From positions 55,556,538-55,620,537 of the forward strand of contig CM055104.1 in NCBI GenBank assembly GCA_029204225.1: a stretch of DNA of 64,000 nucleotides, in the 5' to 3' direction. This DNA comes from Diphasiastrum complanatum (Eukaryota > Streptophyta > Lycopodiopsida > Lycopodiales > Lycopodiaceae). Positions 10,151-24,792 of this stretch are shown one piece after another; the stretch's first letter is position 1; the number at the start of each line of letters is the position of its first letter. Both the position numbers and the translations under genes were made by a program. The notes beneath the pieces were generated by a model, which worked only from the letters and a program-made list of their open reading frames with translations, ran no database searches and was not told the origin of the DNA.

Positions 10151-12182
10151 TTAATTTTTAAAGGCTTCTGATGTCTCTACTGTCCAAATAGGAACAATAG
10201 TCATTTTGTATATAGGTCTTGCTAAATCTGCAAAGAAGATAATAAAAATTAGATAATAATTCACATGACCCATAACTCCACGAATTGTTGTTAGCGGTGG
10301 CAATTCCACAATAACCTTGATTTTAGAATAATTTGTGGCAATGCCATGTCTTAATATCACATGCCCAAGCACAACTCTGTGGAAAACCCATATCTGGTAT
10401 TTTTCTGCATTTAGAGAAATTTGATACTTGCGACATCTTTCAAATACTTTCTCCAATCGATCCAAGTGGTCTGTATCTGTACTGTGGACTCCAAGGTCAT
10501 CAAAGTAAATTTCAAGAAATTTTTGTAGATAATCTTTAAAAGTAAATTGCATTACTTTTTGGAACGAACTTGGTGCACTACAGAGTCCAAATGACATGAC
10601 TTTGTATGCCTAGGTGCGCCATTCTGTTGCAAAAGCTATCTTGTGGTGATCTGTAGGTGCAATCTTGACCTGGTTGTAACCACTAGATCTATCCAGAAAG
10701 CTATAAGCTTCCGCTCCAACAAGGCGGTCCAAAATGCTTTCAGTAAAAGGTAACAAAAAGTGATCCTTCTGTGTCACTTTGTTCAAAGCCTTGAGATTCA
10801 CACAAATTCTCAATTTCCCATTCTTCTTACAAACAATGACAATCGATGAAGCCCATATTGTTGATCTCGTAAATGAAATCTGTGTCAAGCAGTCTCTGAA
10901 GCTCTTTCTGTATTAGATCCGCAACATTAGGATTACAGCAATAGAACTTGGTAATATTTGATTGTGGTGCTTTTGGTTTAGTCATCTTAAAAGATTCCTC
11001 ATGATTATGTAACAGAGCATTCATATCTGTATGTGAATTTTTCGGTGACTGCAATGGTGAAGAACGAACTTCGATTGTTGCTCTAGCAGATTCAAGCTCT
11101 TATTCTTCTTGCAAATGTTTAATCCACTGCCTCATATCCTGATATCTTCTTTTTTCTGCATGAAGATTTGGATAGACTCCAAATGTTGTTGGTATATCAG
11201 TTAATGGTATAGAATCAGCAGGTATTGGATCTGCTACCGGTTCTTTCTGCTTCTGTGCTCTGGTGACCACCATCAAGGGTAGACTTGGTTTATTCTGAGC
11301 TATTAATCTTTGCTTGATTGTTATCAAATTTACAGGAGCTGTAGTCGATGGTAGCTTTGGTCTTGCTGGGCAGTCCTCGTAACAATGCCCATAACCATAG
11401 TCACGACAAAATGGTATATATTTACCTTTATTTGGACATTTGGCAACTTTGTGATTTTATCCACATGCAAAGCATCCAAGTGGTGCTTAGGTCCAATTTC
11501 TAGATGCTTGTTGTTGTGTGACAACATAAATAGCATATTGGTCTAAAGATCCACCTTCTTGATCATTATTTTAGTTCCATTGATCGTAGTGGTCTGCCCT
11601 GCTGTATAAGACAACATACTGATATTCGGCTCATCGTCTGAATTTTCATCCTCCTCCCGAATTGCATCATCCATAGCATTTTGCAACATTGCGTACTCAT
11701 TATGGCATTTCAGCTCACGTCTGATCCTTTTAGGTAAACCTGACAAAAATCACATAATCATGGCATTTTTGTTAATCAGCTCAAGTTCGCATTCAGATCT
11801 GAGACATTTTACCCGTTCAATGTAATCTCGAACCATTTCTCGCTTTTTCATTTTAATTTTACTTAAAAGTATGAAAGGGTCTTCCATAAACTTTCGAGGT
11901 TTGAACCGTGTGATAAGGGCTCGTTTAACAGTCTCCCAATCTATACGCTCAGTTTCATCTTGATTATAGTACCAATCTTGTGTTGTGCCTGTTAAGGCCA
12001 TAGGAAAAAGCTTAAGTTTATCTTGGAGAAAAATTTGCCATAGACTTCACAAGATTCAGAATAGATCTGAAGAAATCTAACTGGATCTGTTAATCCATTA
12101 TATTTGGGTAGATCCAAATGAGATGCTCTTCTAGCAATGATTGGATTGACTTTTTGAGGATCAACTCCAAGGGAAGTCATCT
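10151..12182 (-). pseudogene. Ty3/gypsy element G1: degenerate gag-RT
   Basis: Read from 12182 downward, gag starts at MTSLGVDPQKVNPIIARR and contains ALTGTTQDWYYNQ and WETVKRALITRFKPRKF (a retrotransposon gag domain), followed by a cysteine-rich zinc-knuckle-like region near 11360-11470. A protease-RT linker follows, then RT: WASSIVIVCKKNGKLRICVNLKALN, SFLDRSSGYNQVKI, MSFGLCSAPSSFQKVM and YFDDLGVHS. The catalytic YVDD/YIDD reads YFDD. There are many frame changes between the seven or so frames. RNase H, integrase and the 3' LTR are missing beyond 10151. Together with the tRNA-Asp-like primer site, this suggests a Tat/Athila-type relative; that lineage is my inference. Confidence 0.85.
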
Positions 12183-13380
12183 TTACAGATTAAATCAAGC
12201 AGACAATGAGATTGGATCTAGATTTTCAATCAAAACTATCTCAGATCAGATCTGTTAGATCTCTTCCACTTGACAAGAATCAAATTCCTATATCGTGAAA
12301 AAGATTCTGAAATTCAACCAATTGATACTTTTCAAAAATGAAAAATTCTCAGAATCAAAATTAGACTGTATCATTTGATCCAAATTTGACAGGGTCTTGA
12401 TCTGAAAATTTAGAACTTAAAAATAGAATCGGTGAAAGTTTCCTAGGCGAAGATTGACTCGGCAAAGCTTCAACAGTGTTATTTTTGGTAAAAGCTCTCT
12501 AATCAGGTTTTTCTAACAAACACTTTGGAAATAACCTTTGCCGAACTCTCAGATTCAGAATCTGACACACATAAAACTAGGGTAAAACCGACGAAGGTTT
12601 CTGGCACACAAAAACACAGTTTTTGTAGTTTGGCGAGGGTAAAAATAGAGATTTTCTATGATTTGGATAGAATAAATGTTTGTTGAATTCAAAAATAGTA
12701 TTTTATTATAAATAGAATGATCTAAAAATTTGACGAAGGTTCTGGCAAAAAATCAAGAGTAATACTAGTATTTTTGCAACAAAGAGACTTTTTTGACAAA
12801 AATATGACAACTGATTCTCTGATAAACCTTCTATTTCCGATATTATTCTTCGTCGACCTGGCAGGAGATAGATCTAAATCACACCTATGCATAGTGAATT
12901 GGACGAAGGTTCTTTTTCAATTTTTTTTAGGATTTTGGTGATTTTTTGGTGTTTTTTGATGGTTTTTTTGATGTTTTTGGAAATCTGCTGGGAAGGATTA
13001 TTCGCCCTTCAAACTGAAGGTTCTGTGATTCAAACTGAAGGTGCCTACAACTTGGTGAATGTTTCCTGATAGAGGGCAAAAAGTTACCAGCTTTGATGAC
13101 GATTTTTGCCTCCTTTTGACCAAAATCTGGCAGATTTGACCGATTTTTGTTGTTTTTTCTGATATTTCAGATCCAAATGGATCTTAAGATTGGTGATCCA
13201 AATAGATTTTCCTATTCCACAATCAGATTATATTTGAAACAAGCAAATCCACTCAATTCAAGCAAAATAATTTCCAAACTAATCCTAAATGCAAATTTAA
13301 CACTATTCATGCCACGACAAGATGTCTAATGCAAGCTAACCATCCAACAAACATGCTGCAAACTGAAAAATTGGTGTAGC
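12183..13380 (-). other. G1 untranslated leader
   Basis: About 1.2 kb between the gag start and the primer site with no convincing ORF. The plus-strand motif GACGAAGGTTCTGGCA or close variants recurs near 12591, 12731 and 12902, so part of the leader is built from short dispersed repeats. Long leaders are common in plant gypsy elements. Confidence 0.55.
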
Positions 13381-13400
13381 TCCCCGACAACGGTGCCAAA
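13381..13400 (-). other. G1 primer-binding site (tRNA-Asp type)
   Basis: The minus strand reads TTTGGCACCGTTGTCGGGGA, close to the tRNA-Asp-complementary primer site of plant Tat/Athila gypsy elements. It lies 2 bp inside the inner LTR end. Confidence 0.75.
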
Positions 13401-13402
13401 AT

Positions 13403-14143
13403 TGTAGTTGGTTTCTTTCCTTGCCTATCCTCAACCCAAGATCTAATCAATCAAGGAGGTGAAGTTAGTTGTCACGCGTAGGTTCGTTCCCATGAGAGCG
13501 ATAACATATTTCAGATTTCAGTATGAATGGAAGATTCACATCTATCTCTAACATCCATTAACCCTAAGTATTAACACTACATCCATTAACACTAAGATCC
13601 AAAATGAAAATAGCTTACTCTTTCTCGCTCTCCCTTTCTCTCTCATAAAAAGTATAAAAACATGCAAATCCTAATAACAATCAGATCCAACAATTAACAA
13701 AACACAATAAAAGCATGAGAGATGGAGGAAAAGTGATAGAGAGCAAGGACATTAATAAATCCATTTCACAGGAGAACCAATCTGCTTTATTGAAATGAAG
13801 ATATGTACATGTGTAGGAACTCGAGTTGGTCCCTTTTTATAGTAGAGAGGAGGACCCTGGCCTCTGAATCCTATTGGTCCATTTCTGCCTCCTTAATTAT
13901 TCAAATTAAAAAAAGAGTGGGAACCATCCAAATTGGAGGGAAACCCAACTTTATTTACTAACTTGACATTTAGGCCCTGTGACATTAAAAGTCTCACAAA
14001 AAGGCCTAAAGTCCTATTATTGACTTGTAAATAATCAAATAACTATGTGATCATCGGGTTGGACTTACACACACAGGGTGTCAAATCCCCCTCAGTTATT
14101 AACTAGGATTAGGGTTGCCTTGGGATCCACAAACCCTCCAACA
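13403..14143 (-). repeat. 5' LTR of gypsy G1
   Basis: On the minus strand the LTR begins TGTTGGAGGG and ends CTACA next to the primer site, giving 741 bp. No second LTR is present in the window, so LTR age and target-site duplication cannot be judged. Confidence 0.7.
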
Positions 14144-16160
14144 TCCTTTCCCTACACAATCCTAGAGCAGAAAATTTTGTGTCAGCAGAGAAGCAACTCA
14201 CTTATCTGTTGAGAGCCTTATCTAGATCTTTCCAGACAACCAGTACTCTTCTTGCAAAGGATCCTACAATGACCCTCAAAGGCAATTGTCAAGATTCGAT
14301 AGGAAGTCGAGGCTAGAGAGCACCTTGATCATAATGATGCTTCTGACCAAGCCCTCTACAACAACAAAGAAAAGAAAAAGAAATAATTCAAGCCTAAGAG
14401 AGAGTCGAATCAAAGGTAGGATCATGATCAACAAGCAGAAGGGACCAGCAAAGACAACTGGAAGAACAAAGGAAGGTCGAAACAACAGAGTTGAGAGAAG
14501 AAGATCTGCGTGAGATGCAAACGCGAAGGACACACAGTCGACTCGTATTGGCTCAATCCAAAAATTGAGTGTATCCACTACCACAAGAAGGGTCATGCAG
14601 CCATGGACTGCCGCCTGAACCCAAGAAACAAACTAGCACAGAACAAATAAGAGAACAATAATAGTTAGTCCTATGTCGAAGAGCTTGAGAGTTTGAAAAT
14701 GGGCGAAGAAAGATCGAACATAAATAATTTGACTACCTATATTTGTGCAGACGTGTGTGTAGTGTCAACACCTGGCACACATGAGGTGATCCTAGACTCA
14801 GGAGCTACCTCACACTTCGTCACATCAAGACGAATTATGTCTGATTTTTGAAGTGCAGATCCATCAAGATTCATTGTTCTTGGAGATGGATCCAAACATC
14901 AAGTGAACGATATTTGTTCACTGTGGCCCAACACGAATGGCAGAGACAGACGACTCGAAGACGTTCTGTTCCTGCCTACACTGTAGCAGGACTTGCTTTT
15001 TGTGGCAGGAATAGCTAATGTAGGGATGCGTGTGACATTTTTTGATGAAGCATGCAACGTTGTTGATGCTAGTACCAGTACCTTGATCACTCAAGACAGA
15101 AGAAAATGTAATCTATATCACCTGAAGGTACGCCTGTCTGCAGATCAAGTGCATCAGACTCATGATGATTCGCCAGACACTCTATGGCACAGGAGACTAT
15201 GCCATATGAACTCAATGGCACTTTACCAAGCAAGCCATCACATGGAGCAATTACAGGGGTCAGCATCTCGAATGCGAACAATTCGACCACCTGTGATGCA
15301 TGTCTGAAGGGTAAGATGTCATGCACTCCATTTGTCAAAGACTCCTACAAAACGACTAAGATTCTGGAGTTAGTGCATTCTGACATCTGTGGGCCTTTCA
15401 ATGTGACCTCAGTAGGAGGCTCAAGATATTACATTACCTTCATTGATGATTATAGTAAATTTGCCATGAGTACGAGTTGCTTTGCATTTGAGTGACACAT
15501 CAGAAGACGAAAGGTTCAAGAGACAGCCTTCTGCTACAGTGTTTGTAAACCAAGATGGTTCTGGACCTAGCAAAGTAGACAAAGGCAAAGGCATTGTTGT
15601 CCCAGGAGGATCTCCTAGAAAGTCGACAAGACAATGAAGAGCGCCAGCAAGATATGTGCCAAGCAGCTCAGCTTCCACATCAGAAGAGTTATGTGGATTC
15701 AGTGGCAAACCACAAACTTTCGAGGGAATGTCCAGAGAAGGACAAATGGATCCAAGCCATGAACGAGGAGATGGAATCCATGAGAAGAAATGAGGTGTGG
15801 ATGTTGCAGTCATTACCAGATAAGCATAAGACTGTTAAATGCAAATGGGTATACAAGCTAAAGTATGGACCAGATGGAGATGTCTCCAAATATAAAGCAA
15901 GACTTGTAGCGACGGGATTTTCTCATAGATATGGTATTGACTACTCTGAAACCTTCTCTCCTATCGTTGGAACAAAAGACATGGTTGCTGACATTTTCAG
16001 AAAGGCCCTAGACAAAGGTTTATTCGAGAGACAGAGGAGCAGTCTTGGAGTCGTCAAGCTATCATGCTTTGAGAGGGAGCTGAAGAAACAAAATGTTTCT
16101 AATGCCAAAGCTTTGCTAGCTTTCAATTCTGAACCTTTGACAAAAGACGACACGACATGA
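14144..16160 (+). pseudogene. Copia E1: internally deleted gag-pol
   Basis: Gag remnants begin at about 14200 (ATYLLRALSRSF-like) and a zinc-knuckle block, CIHYHKKGHAAMDC-like, lies near 14570-14620. The protease reads LDSGATSHFVTSRR (14790-14835). GAG-pre-integrase shows LWHRRLCHMNS, and integrase keeps LELVHSDICGPF and TFIDDYSKF before breaking at about 15470. RT resumes at 15594 (WIQAMNEEMESM, CKWVYKLKYGPDGD, YKARLVATGFSH, YSETFSPIV) and then jumps straight to the RNase H end (GTKDMVADIFRKALDK). The catalytic RT core and most of RNase H have been lost. It is sister to E2 at 37793-39970. Stops and frameshifts occur throughout, and G1's LTR abuts its 5' side. Confidence 0.85.
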
Positions 16161-16640
16161 CACAACATGACACGACATGACACGAAATTAGTTGTGCTCC
16201 ACGAACAGCCAAGAAGATCAGCCAAGTACCATGGGGTTCAAATATCTAATCTGATATCATGACATCATTAGAAGTATTCTAGATCGTGGCTAATCTACCA
16301 CTCTTGTAATTTCAGATTATTTGTAGATGTTTAATCTTTCTAATCTAGAAGTTACACGACGTGACATGAAATTGTTCGTGAACTATTTACTTTCTAGTTA
16401 ATGCATAAGCCAATGATGCAAGCAAGAAGAAATCAAGACACGAAAATATTCAGAATACAGTCCGTCTATGAGCGAGAAAATTTGAAAGGATCAGTAGATC
16501 CAAAGGTCCGCTAGTAAGCATCAGTTTTTGCTTCAGCAATTCGAATGATCATTGACATTCAGCAGACCATTCGGAGTAAATATTTTTCTTCAAGAATGCA
16601 CAAGTGGAGCAGCAATAGATGCATGGTCTTGAATGAACCT
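16161..16640. other. Region after E1 with a short tandem array; no gene
   Basis: At about 16150-16187 a motif close to GACACGACAT repeats about four times, and a related piece lies at 16352-16372. The rest probably belongs to the E1 3' end or LTR, but no paired LTR was found. Confidence 0.45.
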
Positions 16641-17055
16641 CCATTAGTAACCAACATGCCTCTTAGAAATCCTCTGAGCTCATGAAGCTTCATCGGCTCC
16701 TTCAAATTCTTTATGATCTCTACCTATTTGTCAACTTCAATACCTCTCTCAATATTTTGTGTCCCAGAAGTATTCCTTTCGACATGCCGAAAAAACACTT
16801 CTCGTGAAGACATAGAGAAGTCTCTCTGCAACGTTGCAATGTCTTAAGCAGTTTTGAAAGATGCACGTCTTCTGAGCTATATACACAGAAGTCATCCATA
16901 AAATTTCCAAGGAATACTCGCAAGTTTTTTTGAAAGATCACAGTCATCATTCATTGGAAGTGGCTGGTGCCAGTCCAAATGGCATCTTCTGATATGCATA
17001 TGTACCCCAATTTGTCGTGAAAGTGGTCTTGGACTAGTCTTCAAGCTACTAACTG
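16641..17055 (-). pseudogene. Gypsy RT fragment
   Basis: On the minus strand, an RT core can be read across frames: a piece close to MPFGLAPAT near 16960-17000, then FMDDFCVYS with the catalytic DD, ERCRETSLCLHEKCFFG-like, and GILLGHKI. This is the central palm of a Ty3/gypsy RT. It has frameshifts, and no flanking domains belong clearly to it. Confidence 0.75.
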
Positions 17056-17721
17056 ACACTACAATTATTGGTTTGAAATTAACAAAATAAGTAGATAGTA
17101 GAGAATGTTTAATCAGCAATTGACAATTGAGAAGCAGCAGAAATATATCTATTGCAAGCAAGCATCGTAAATCATTCACAAATTGCACACAAATCGAGTA
17201 GAATGTTGTAACTTATCTATTATCAAAAACTAAATTTACAACTTGATATTTTTGGGCACTATACATTGTGACTATTGATCTTCTCGATCTCTACACGTCA
17301 CTACTGTGCATATGTTCATGTCTCTCCTACTTCTGTATCAATATCCAATATATATATCATTTCATGTGTGATTACAAGATGGATTAGCTAAGCATTACAA
17401 GAGAGGTTAAGCTAAAACATCAGTTAACTATATCTCCCTCTCACGACGTCGCTTAACTACTGAGCGTGACATTCAAAGTTTTACGCTCGTCGAGCCTTAG
17501 TCTCAAAGTGGACTTGCTCTAATCAACATTTGGCTTTGGCCCTTGGTGGTTTGTCATTGAATTTGTAGGTGACCGCAAGTTGGAGCCTTGTGGTTGCTTG
17601 CGGTGGTGCATATTGCGGTTTGTTTCCTTCGAAACTTGGGACTGTGAGGAACCGCATGCAGGCCCCTTGTGGTGCAGTTGTGGTTCTTCCATCATGTGAT
17701 CTGGTTGTGGGTAGGTGAGGC
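17056..17721. other. No gene recognised
   Basis: The stretch from about 17400 lies just 3' (minus strand) of the G2 protease-RT linker. It may be decayed G2 sequence, but I found no readable domain in it. Confidence 0.4.
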
Positions 17722-19959
17722 CTAATGGCCTTTTACTTGTATATCTGTAGATTTGTGATCACAAGGTAAAAGCACTTTGTGGGTAGAAACTTGATGTTTC
17801 TTCAGTGGTAAATTGACCCATTTAGTTTTCGATTCCAATTCAATAGGATGGTCCACAAATCTGGTAGGAGGTTCACCTTTGGATAACTGATCAGCAAACA
17901 CATTCAAAAAAATTTACCCAAGATCTTCTAAATCTTTGGATCTTTTGCACTTTGTTTTACCTTGGACAATGCTTTGTTTTGACTTCCTTTACTTGTCTCT
18001 CAACTTGCTCGATCTTGAGCACAAACATTTCCACATTCAATCTAGACAGCCTTTGAGCCTTCTCCACAAAAATTAGCTGCAAACTTGAATGTTGTTGAGT
18101 GGATTGAACGTTGTGTAGTTCAAATTGGTGTTTTCCTTGTCTAAAGCTCCTTGATTGAAGTTGATTGTCACATTTCCCAAGGTCTTAAGCCACCCAACTC
18201 TACTATATGAAAACTCGTTTTGAGAGTATAATCCTTGATTTATAAGTTAATCATCGGGGTACTGTTATTACAAGGAATAGCTACTAATTTGCACTTTCAT
18301 CTTATCAAAATGATCCAAGGATACTAAACCATAACTTCATAATGACCTATTATTAAAGAAATTATGCGTACTACCACTATCTATTAAACAGAACACTGTT
18401 CTTCCGTTAATTAATGCTTACACACATAAGGTTTTGTTAGAATGGGATCCATTGAAAGCATTTAGAGATACGCCCAATAGTTCAACTTTCTGATCCCTCC
18501 TAATGGATCTTTCCTGCTATCTGTGATCTGATTGATCATGTGGTGATTTATCATCGGATGAGGTGTCTTCCTTTCTTTCATTACTTTGCGACGACTCAGT
18601 GTCAATGACATTCTCTGGAAAAATGCTAATGTTGTCTTCGTCATCTTCGACAATCAAGGTTATCCCTACAAACTTAGTTTTATCACACTTATGCCCTGGT
18701 TTCCATTTTTGCTTACAAGTGAAACATAAGCCTTGTTGTCGCAGTCGATCTATCTCTGCCTTTGATTTGAAAATTTTCACCTCCGGCTTGGCCTCCATGT
18801 TGCTCACTTGTTTCTTACCACTATTCCTCCTATCAGCTTCTTTAATTGTCAGGTACTAGAAGATTGTGTTTTTTCTCCTTATCATGTCAACAAATATCAA
18901 AATTTCACTCAACTTCCGGCCCATTATCTTCATATTTGGGTGCTCCCCATTTAGTCGACCACTTACCAACATATTTAGGCTCGATTTTAAGAGCCACCCG
19001 CATAGCTTGATCCAAATCAGTGCAAAAACGTGATGCTACAATATCTGGCTGCAGTCCCTGTGTATACCTTCATAAGTGATCCGCATCAAACACGGTGGGT
19101 AGCTTAAGATTCAAATTCCGAAATCAAACTTATACTCTTGTGTAGAGTTTTTCTGGTGTATCTTCGTCCATCTTTTGAAGTTTTCATTGTCTTGGAATGG
19201 TCTTTTAAAAGTTTCAATACAAGAATTCTTAAATAACGGCCAATTAGTTCACACATTACACTCCTCTATTGATAGCTTATTCTCCCTCTGCTTCCACCAC
19301 TCATAAGCTGCTTCTTCAAAATGGATTGTAGCGAAAGTAATTTTAACTTGATCAAGTCTATCGAACAGGGTGACATGACGATCTAATTTATCCAACCACT
19401 CTTCAATGTCAAGGGTCTTAAAGTCACCATTGAATTTCTGAATGGTAATCTTATCCTTGTATTCTCAAGCATCAAAGTGGTTATGTTGTTCATGAAATCT
19501 CGTTGACTGTTGCACTCGTTGTTCTGACATTCCCCTATCATTTCCAAGTCGGACCAGATATTCAATATGACACTATAATACCTGTTTTTTCTTGTTCATG
19601 TCAATTCTCTGAACATATTGAGAAGATGTTACATTTTGTAATGGAGATGGTAGTTGGAACGATGTAGATGGCTCAATACATCTTTGATCAGCTCTCACAA
19701 TTTTGTCCTGCCTACCAGCTAGGCTATCAAACAATTTTGTCCATTTCACCTCATCATCTTGCCGATTTTGTCTCATTTCTTGCCGATCTTGTCTCATTTC
19801 TTGCAACATTGCAACTATCAGATCTTGTGTGGCCTACATTTTACTTAGTATGTTTTCTTGTTGGTTCGAAACCTGTAGTTCTTCCATCACTTCTTTCGTA
19901 GGCAAGATGTCTTGAGGTGGGTTATTTTTATCCACCGTGTGTTTTCCCTTATCACCCAT
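17722..19959 (-). pseudogene. Gypsy G2: degenerate gag-protease, truncated before RT
   Basis: Translation would start at 19959 (MGDKGKHTVDK). A glutamine/arginine-rich coil (MRQDRQEMRQNRQ) leads into a gag capsid with FNGDFKTLDIEEWL and FEEAAYEWW, then a zinc knuckle GLCFTCKQKWKPGHKC (18690-18745). A protease block (FCLIDSGSTHNFF, 18355-18395) follows. The last readable part is the pre-RT linker (GEPPTRFVDHPIELE-like) at about 17840. RT, RNase H and integrase are absent. In-frame stops and frameshifts lie near 19570, 19460, 19250, 19040, 18880 and 18530. The zinc-knuckle layout and iMet-type primer site fit a chromovirus-like gypsy; that is inference. Confidence 0.8.
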
Positions 19960-21014
19960 TTAGGATCGTTCAATTTACAATTGAGGACCATGAATTTGGA
20001 TAGTTGTTGAACGTTCGTCTTATCGTTTTAATCACTTTTCATTTTTACTCCATTAAAATCGGAGCTCGCGCTCAAAAGTTATGTAAAGTTATAGAATGAG
20101 AAGCAAAATTGAATTTAACAACTTAGAACAAAGGGGGTTAAAGAAAATTCAAAATTGAATTATATAATTTTTGGAATCCATGAAACATTGGAGTGCTCAG
20201 AGAAGAATAGAAAGAATTGTGAGAAAAATTCAAAATCCACGGCAAAATTTTTGTTTTTTCTATTGGGCACGGAGGAGGAAGTGGCCGTGAGTAGCCAAGA
20301 AGAAGTTGAAGAGGTGGCCGAGAGTCAGGAGAATGAGTTTTGAGGTTAGGTCTGGTTTTGTTTTAAAAAAAAACTTTGAAACTTCAGAATGAAGAAACAA
20401 ATTTTTTTTTACAAACAAAGTAAGCTTCAAAATTGAAGAATGAAATGCTTCTCTCTCACTTGGAAAAATCCAACAATTTTTTTTCAAAATTTTGGCAATT
20501 CTAACCCATCTCCACTAATTTGATCATAACTTTCTTAATATTGATACAATTCACACAGTAGCTCTGAAAAGCTAACAACAATCTCCATCAGACTATAGGA
20601 TCACATCAATGATTGAATGTGATTTGATAGGTCAAATCAACAACAGGACAGGTCTAAAATTTTTGAAGAAATAGAACTAGTGAAACTAGAGCTAAGAATC
20701 AAGATTTGTCATACTTTTTGGATACTAATCCAAATGACAAACAAAGTGAAAGGAAAATTCCAATCACCTATTTTGACAGCTTTTGGGAAAATTGCAATAA
20801 CTTTTCCATCTCTTAACCAAATGGCTTGAAAATTGGTGCAAATGAAAGCTAAAACAAAGCTCTACAAACTTGTTGAATCAAATTAGAAATGAAAACACTA
20901 ATTTATCTGCACAGATCATTAAACGTAAAAATTAGCAAAAAGAAAGCTACAAATGCAATAAACCTATCAAATCTAATAAAATTCACATAGAATCATCATG
21001 GATTTAGGATCTAT
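19960..21014 (-). other. G2 leader; no gene
   Basis: AT-rich sequence between the gag start and the primer site. A 62-codon plus-strand and a 75-codon minus-strand frame occupy the same low-complexity segment at 20155-20490 and show no known motif. Confidence 0.5.
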
Positions 21015-21026
21015 GCTTTGATACCA
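21015..21026 (-). other. G2 primer-binding site (tRNA-iMet type)
   Basis: The minus strand reads TGGTATCAAAGC, one base from the usual TGGTATCAGAGC, and lies 5 bp from the LTR end. Confidence 0.7.
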
Positions 21027-21031
21027 AGAAA

Positions 21032-21553
21032 TGTCATGTGCCAAATCCCAAACTAATAGCAACTACAATGAGAGTAAAGCTAAAAGCAAGAAAAGAACAA
21101 GATAATCAAGATAGCATGTCCATAGAAAGCTAGAAACATGGAGATCACCATAGGATTACATTAGTCATGAAAAGAAGAGTACAAGCCATGAACATGAGCA
21201 TTGATTAATGTGACCTAGCAAGGAGATCCCCATATCTCCATTCACAAGGAGGAAGCAAGAAGCTCTCACTTGCAAATGAGCCAAAAGATCCAAAAATTGA
21301 TGTCTCTTGCCTAGTTATAGACAATGCCCTTACTTAACTAAACAGAACTATCTTGAAGGATAGTTAGCCCTTGTTAAGTATTATTTAGCCTACATTGGGC
21401 CCTTAGTGGCCTATTATACTTATTAATTATTTTAAAGGGCCTAAATAGGGAACCGCCTTGTTCTTAAGGCTAATAGCTCCTTTTGGGCCTACAAAGCTTA
21501 CATTGGATATTATCTTGCATGTATAAGCATGGATGTACTAAAAGTACATGACA
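21032..21553 (-). repeat. 5' LTR of gypsy G2
   Basis: 522 bp bounded by TGTCATG and CATGACA, which are inverted copies of each other and so form good LTR termini. It is adjacent to the primer site. The 3' LTR is missing. Confidence 0.65.
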
Positions 21554-21716
21554 TACACTGATCAACATGGCTTTTTTCCTAATACGGTAATAAGATGAAT
21601 TAGCCTATCGCTAAAATTCCACAAGTGAATGGGAAGACTAGACTAAGAATTTTTAATTCTAACTAAGTTGTTAAGTAGCAAAGCTTATTTTGTACATGGA
21701 CCATGTGAATGCTTTT

Positions 21717-23700
<1,984 letters not shown>

Positions 23701-24112
23701 TCTTCGTGACTTTATCTTTTTCATTTTATCCTTTACTTATCCCATCTGAAAAAATTACAAGATTACTTAGCAATAGTTTACAAGATAGGTTTAATGCTAA
23801 TCAATTGGTTAGCTACCCTCTTATAGCATTGCCTTTGGTGGCTGATCGTGATAGTACAATACTCCATGCTTGTCGAGCTGCTAACTACTAGCTTGACTTG
23901 TCCGACTTTTGGTTTCAGCATGAGGTTCATCTTCAGCACTTCGGGTACTTCGGATTCAGACTCTTCGACTTTCGCCTTTGGCCTTCGACCTTCGACCTTC
24001 GCTTTGCCTTCGCCTTCGTCTTCATCTTCGGCCTTCACTTCACCTTTTCCTTTGACCTTTTCGGCTTCGGGGAATGCTAGGGATTGGTTGCAAGAGTTCA
24101 TTATTTCTAACA
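23701..24112 (-). repeat. 3' LTR (minus strand) of a truncated copia; contains a low-complexity segment
   Basis: On the minus strand TGTTAGAAATAATG follows the purine tract CAAGAGGGAG (24113-24122), so an LTR starts at 24112. The other end is not defined. An imperfect repeat of GAAGGCGAAGG type at about 23950-24065 produces an acidic/basic low-complexity translation that I do not consider a protein. Confidence 0.55.
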
Positions 24113-24612
24113 CTCCCTCTTGAATGTTGCAATCTTTCTGCATGTCCAATCCCATTGTTTTTCTTTCTTTTGTGAAAAGTGGTTTGTCGAACTGCTTTGT
24201 CAGCAAATCTGCAATCATGTCTTCAAACTTTATGTATTGAGCTCTCAGTTCTCCTTTTGAAATCAAGTCTCGAATGTGATGGTACTTCATAGGAATATGT
24301 TTGGTCTTCGAATGGAAGACTGGAACAAATATATGGCACTTTGAGAATCCATCATCATAGTGCACAGTTCTCTTTGTTGTATGTCAATTGCATCCAGCAT
24401 CATCTGCAACCACACTATCTCATTAGCCACCTTCAATGCTGCCACATATTCGACTTCACATGAGGATTAAGCTACAAGTGTTTGCTTTTTGCATATCCAA
24501 CTGACTGCTACTCCGCGTGCTATCGAACATCCTCCTATCACAGACTTGTTGTCATCTTTGCAGCTTGCCCAACTTGCATCACTGTAGTGTTGCACCTTGA
24601 ATTCTTCTTCTG
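24113..24612 (-). pseudogene. Copia RNase H fragment joined to a host exon
   Basis: Read from 24612 down, the blocks are VQHYSDASWASCKDD, VSWICKKQTLVA, a stop where the family has a sense codon before SSCEVEYVA, then a decayed middle and FHSKTKHIPMKYHHIRD, MIADLLTK and a polypurine tract. These are the RNase H and pol-end motifs of a copia element. Everything upstream (gag to RT) is absent. The sequence before it is the exon of the quinoprotein pseudogene on the same strand and in the same frame (GRILWST then AEEEF). This looks like a 5'-truncated insertion or a rearrangement junction. Confidence 0.82.
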
Positions 24613-24792
24613 CAGTCGACCATAAGATTCTTCCTGTGCTAGCTTCCATGGCAACCCAGGCACCTCCAGTTGTGATTTTTGTGGAAGGTACCAGTGTGAA
24701 GTTCATTTGGAAACTGTTCGAGTATAGACCATATTACCATCTGTAGCTGCTCCCCACATAGCTCCTCCTCCACAAGAACCAGGTCCTGCAAC
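24610..24792 (-). pseudogene. Quinoprotein pseudogene, last visible exon
   Basis: The exon starts after the acceptor TTGTAG at 24793. It reads VAGPGSCGGGAMWGAATDG, then, after a one-base frameshift near 24715, NFTLVPSTKITTGGAWVAM and EASTGRILWST. In plant polyvinyl-alcohol-dehydrogenase-like proteins this is the stretch of PQQ/beta-propeller repeats following the RDTG.IVW block. The remaining C-terminal propeller blades are replaced by copia RNase H from about 24612. The product, if any, would lack the end of the propeller. Confidence 0.78.

Noticed and set aside
23778-24110. Glu/Lys-rich and Phe-rich frames (EDEDEGEGKAKVEG and its complement)
   Set aside because: Produced by a GAAGGC-type low-complexity stretch inside an LTR; not a protein.
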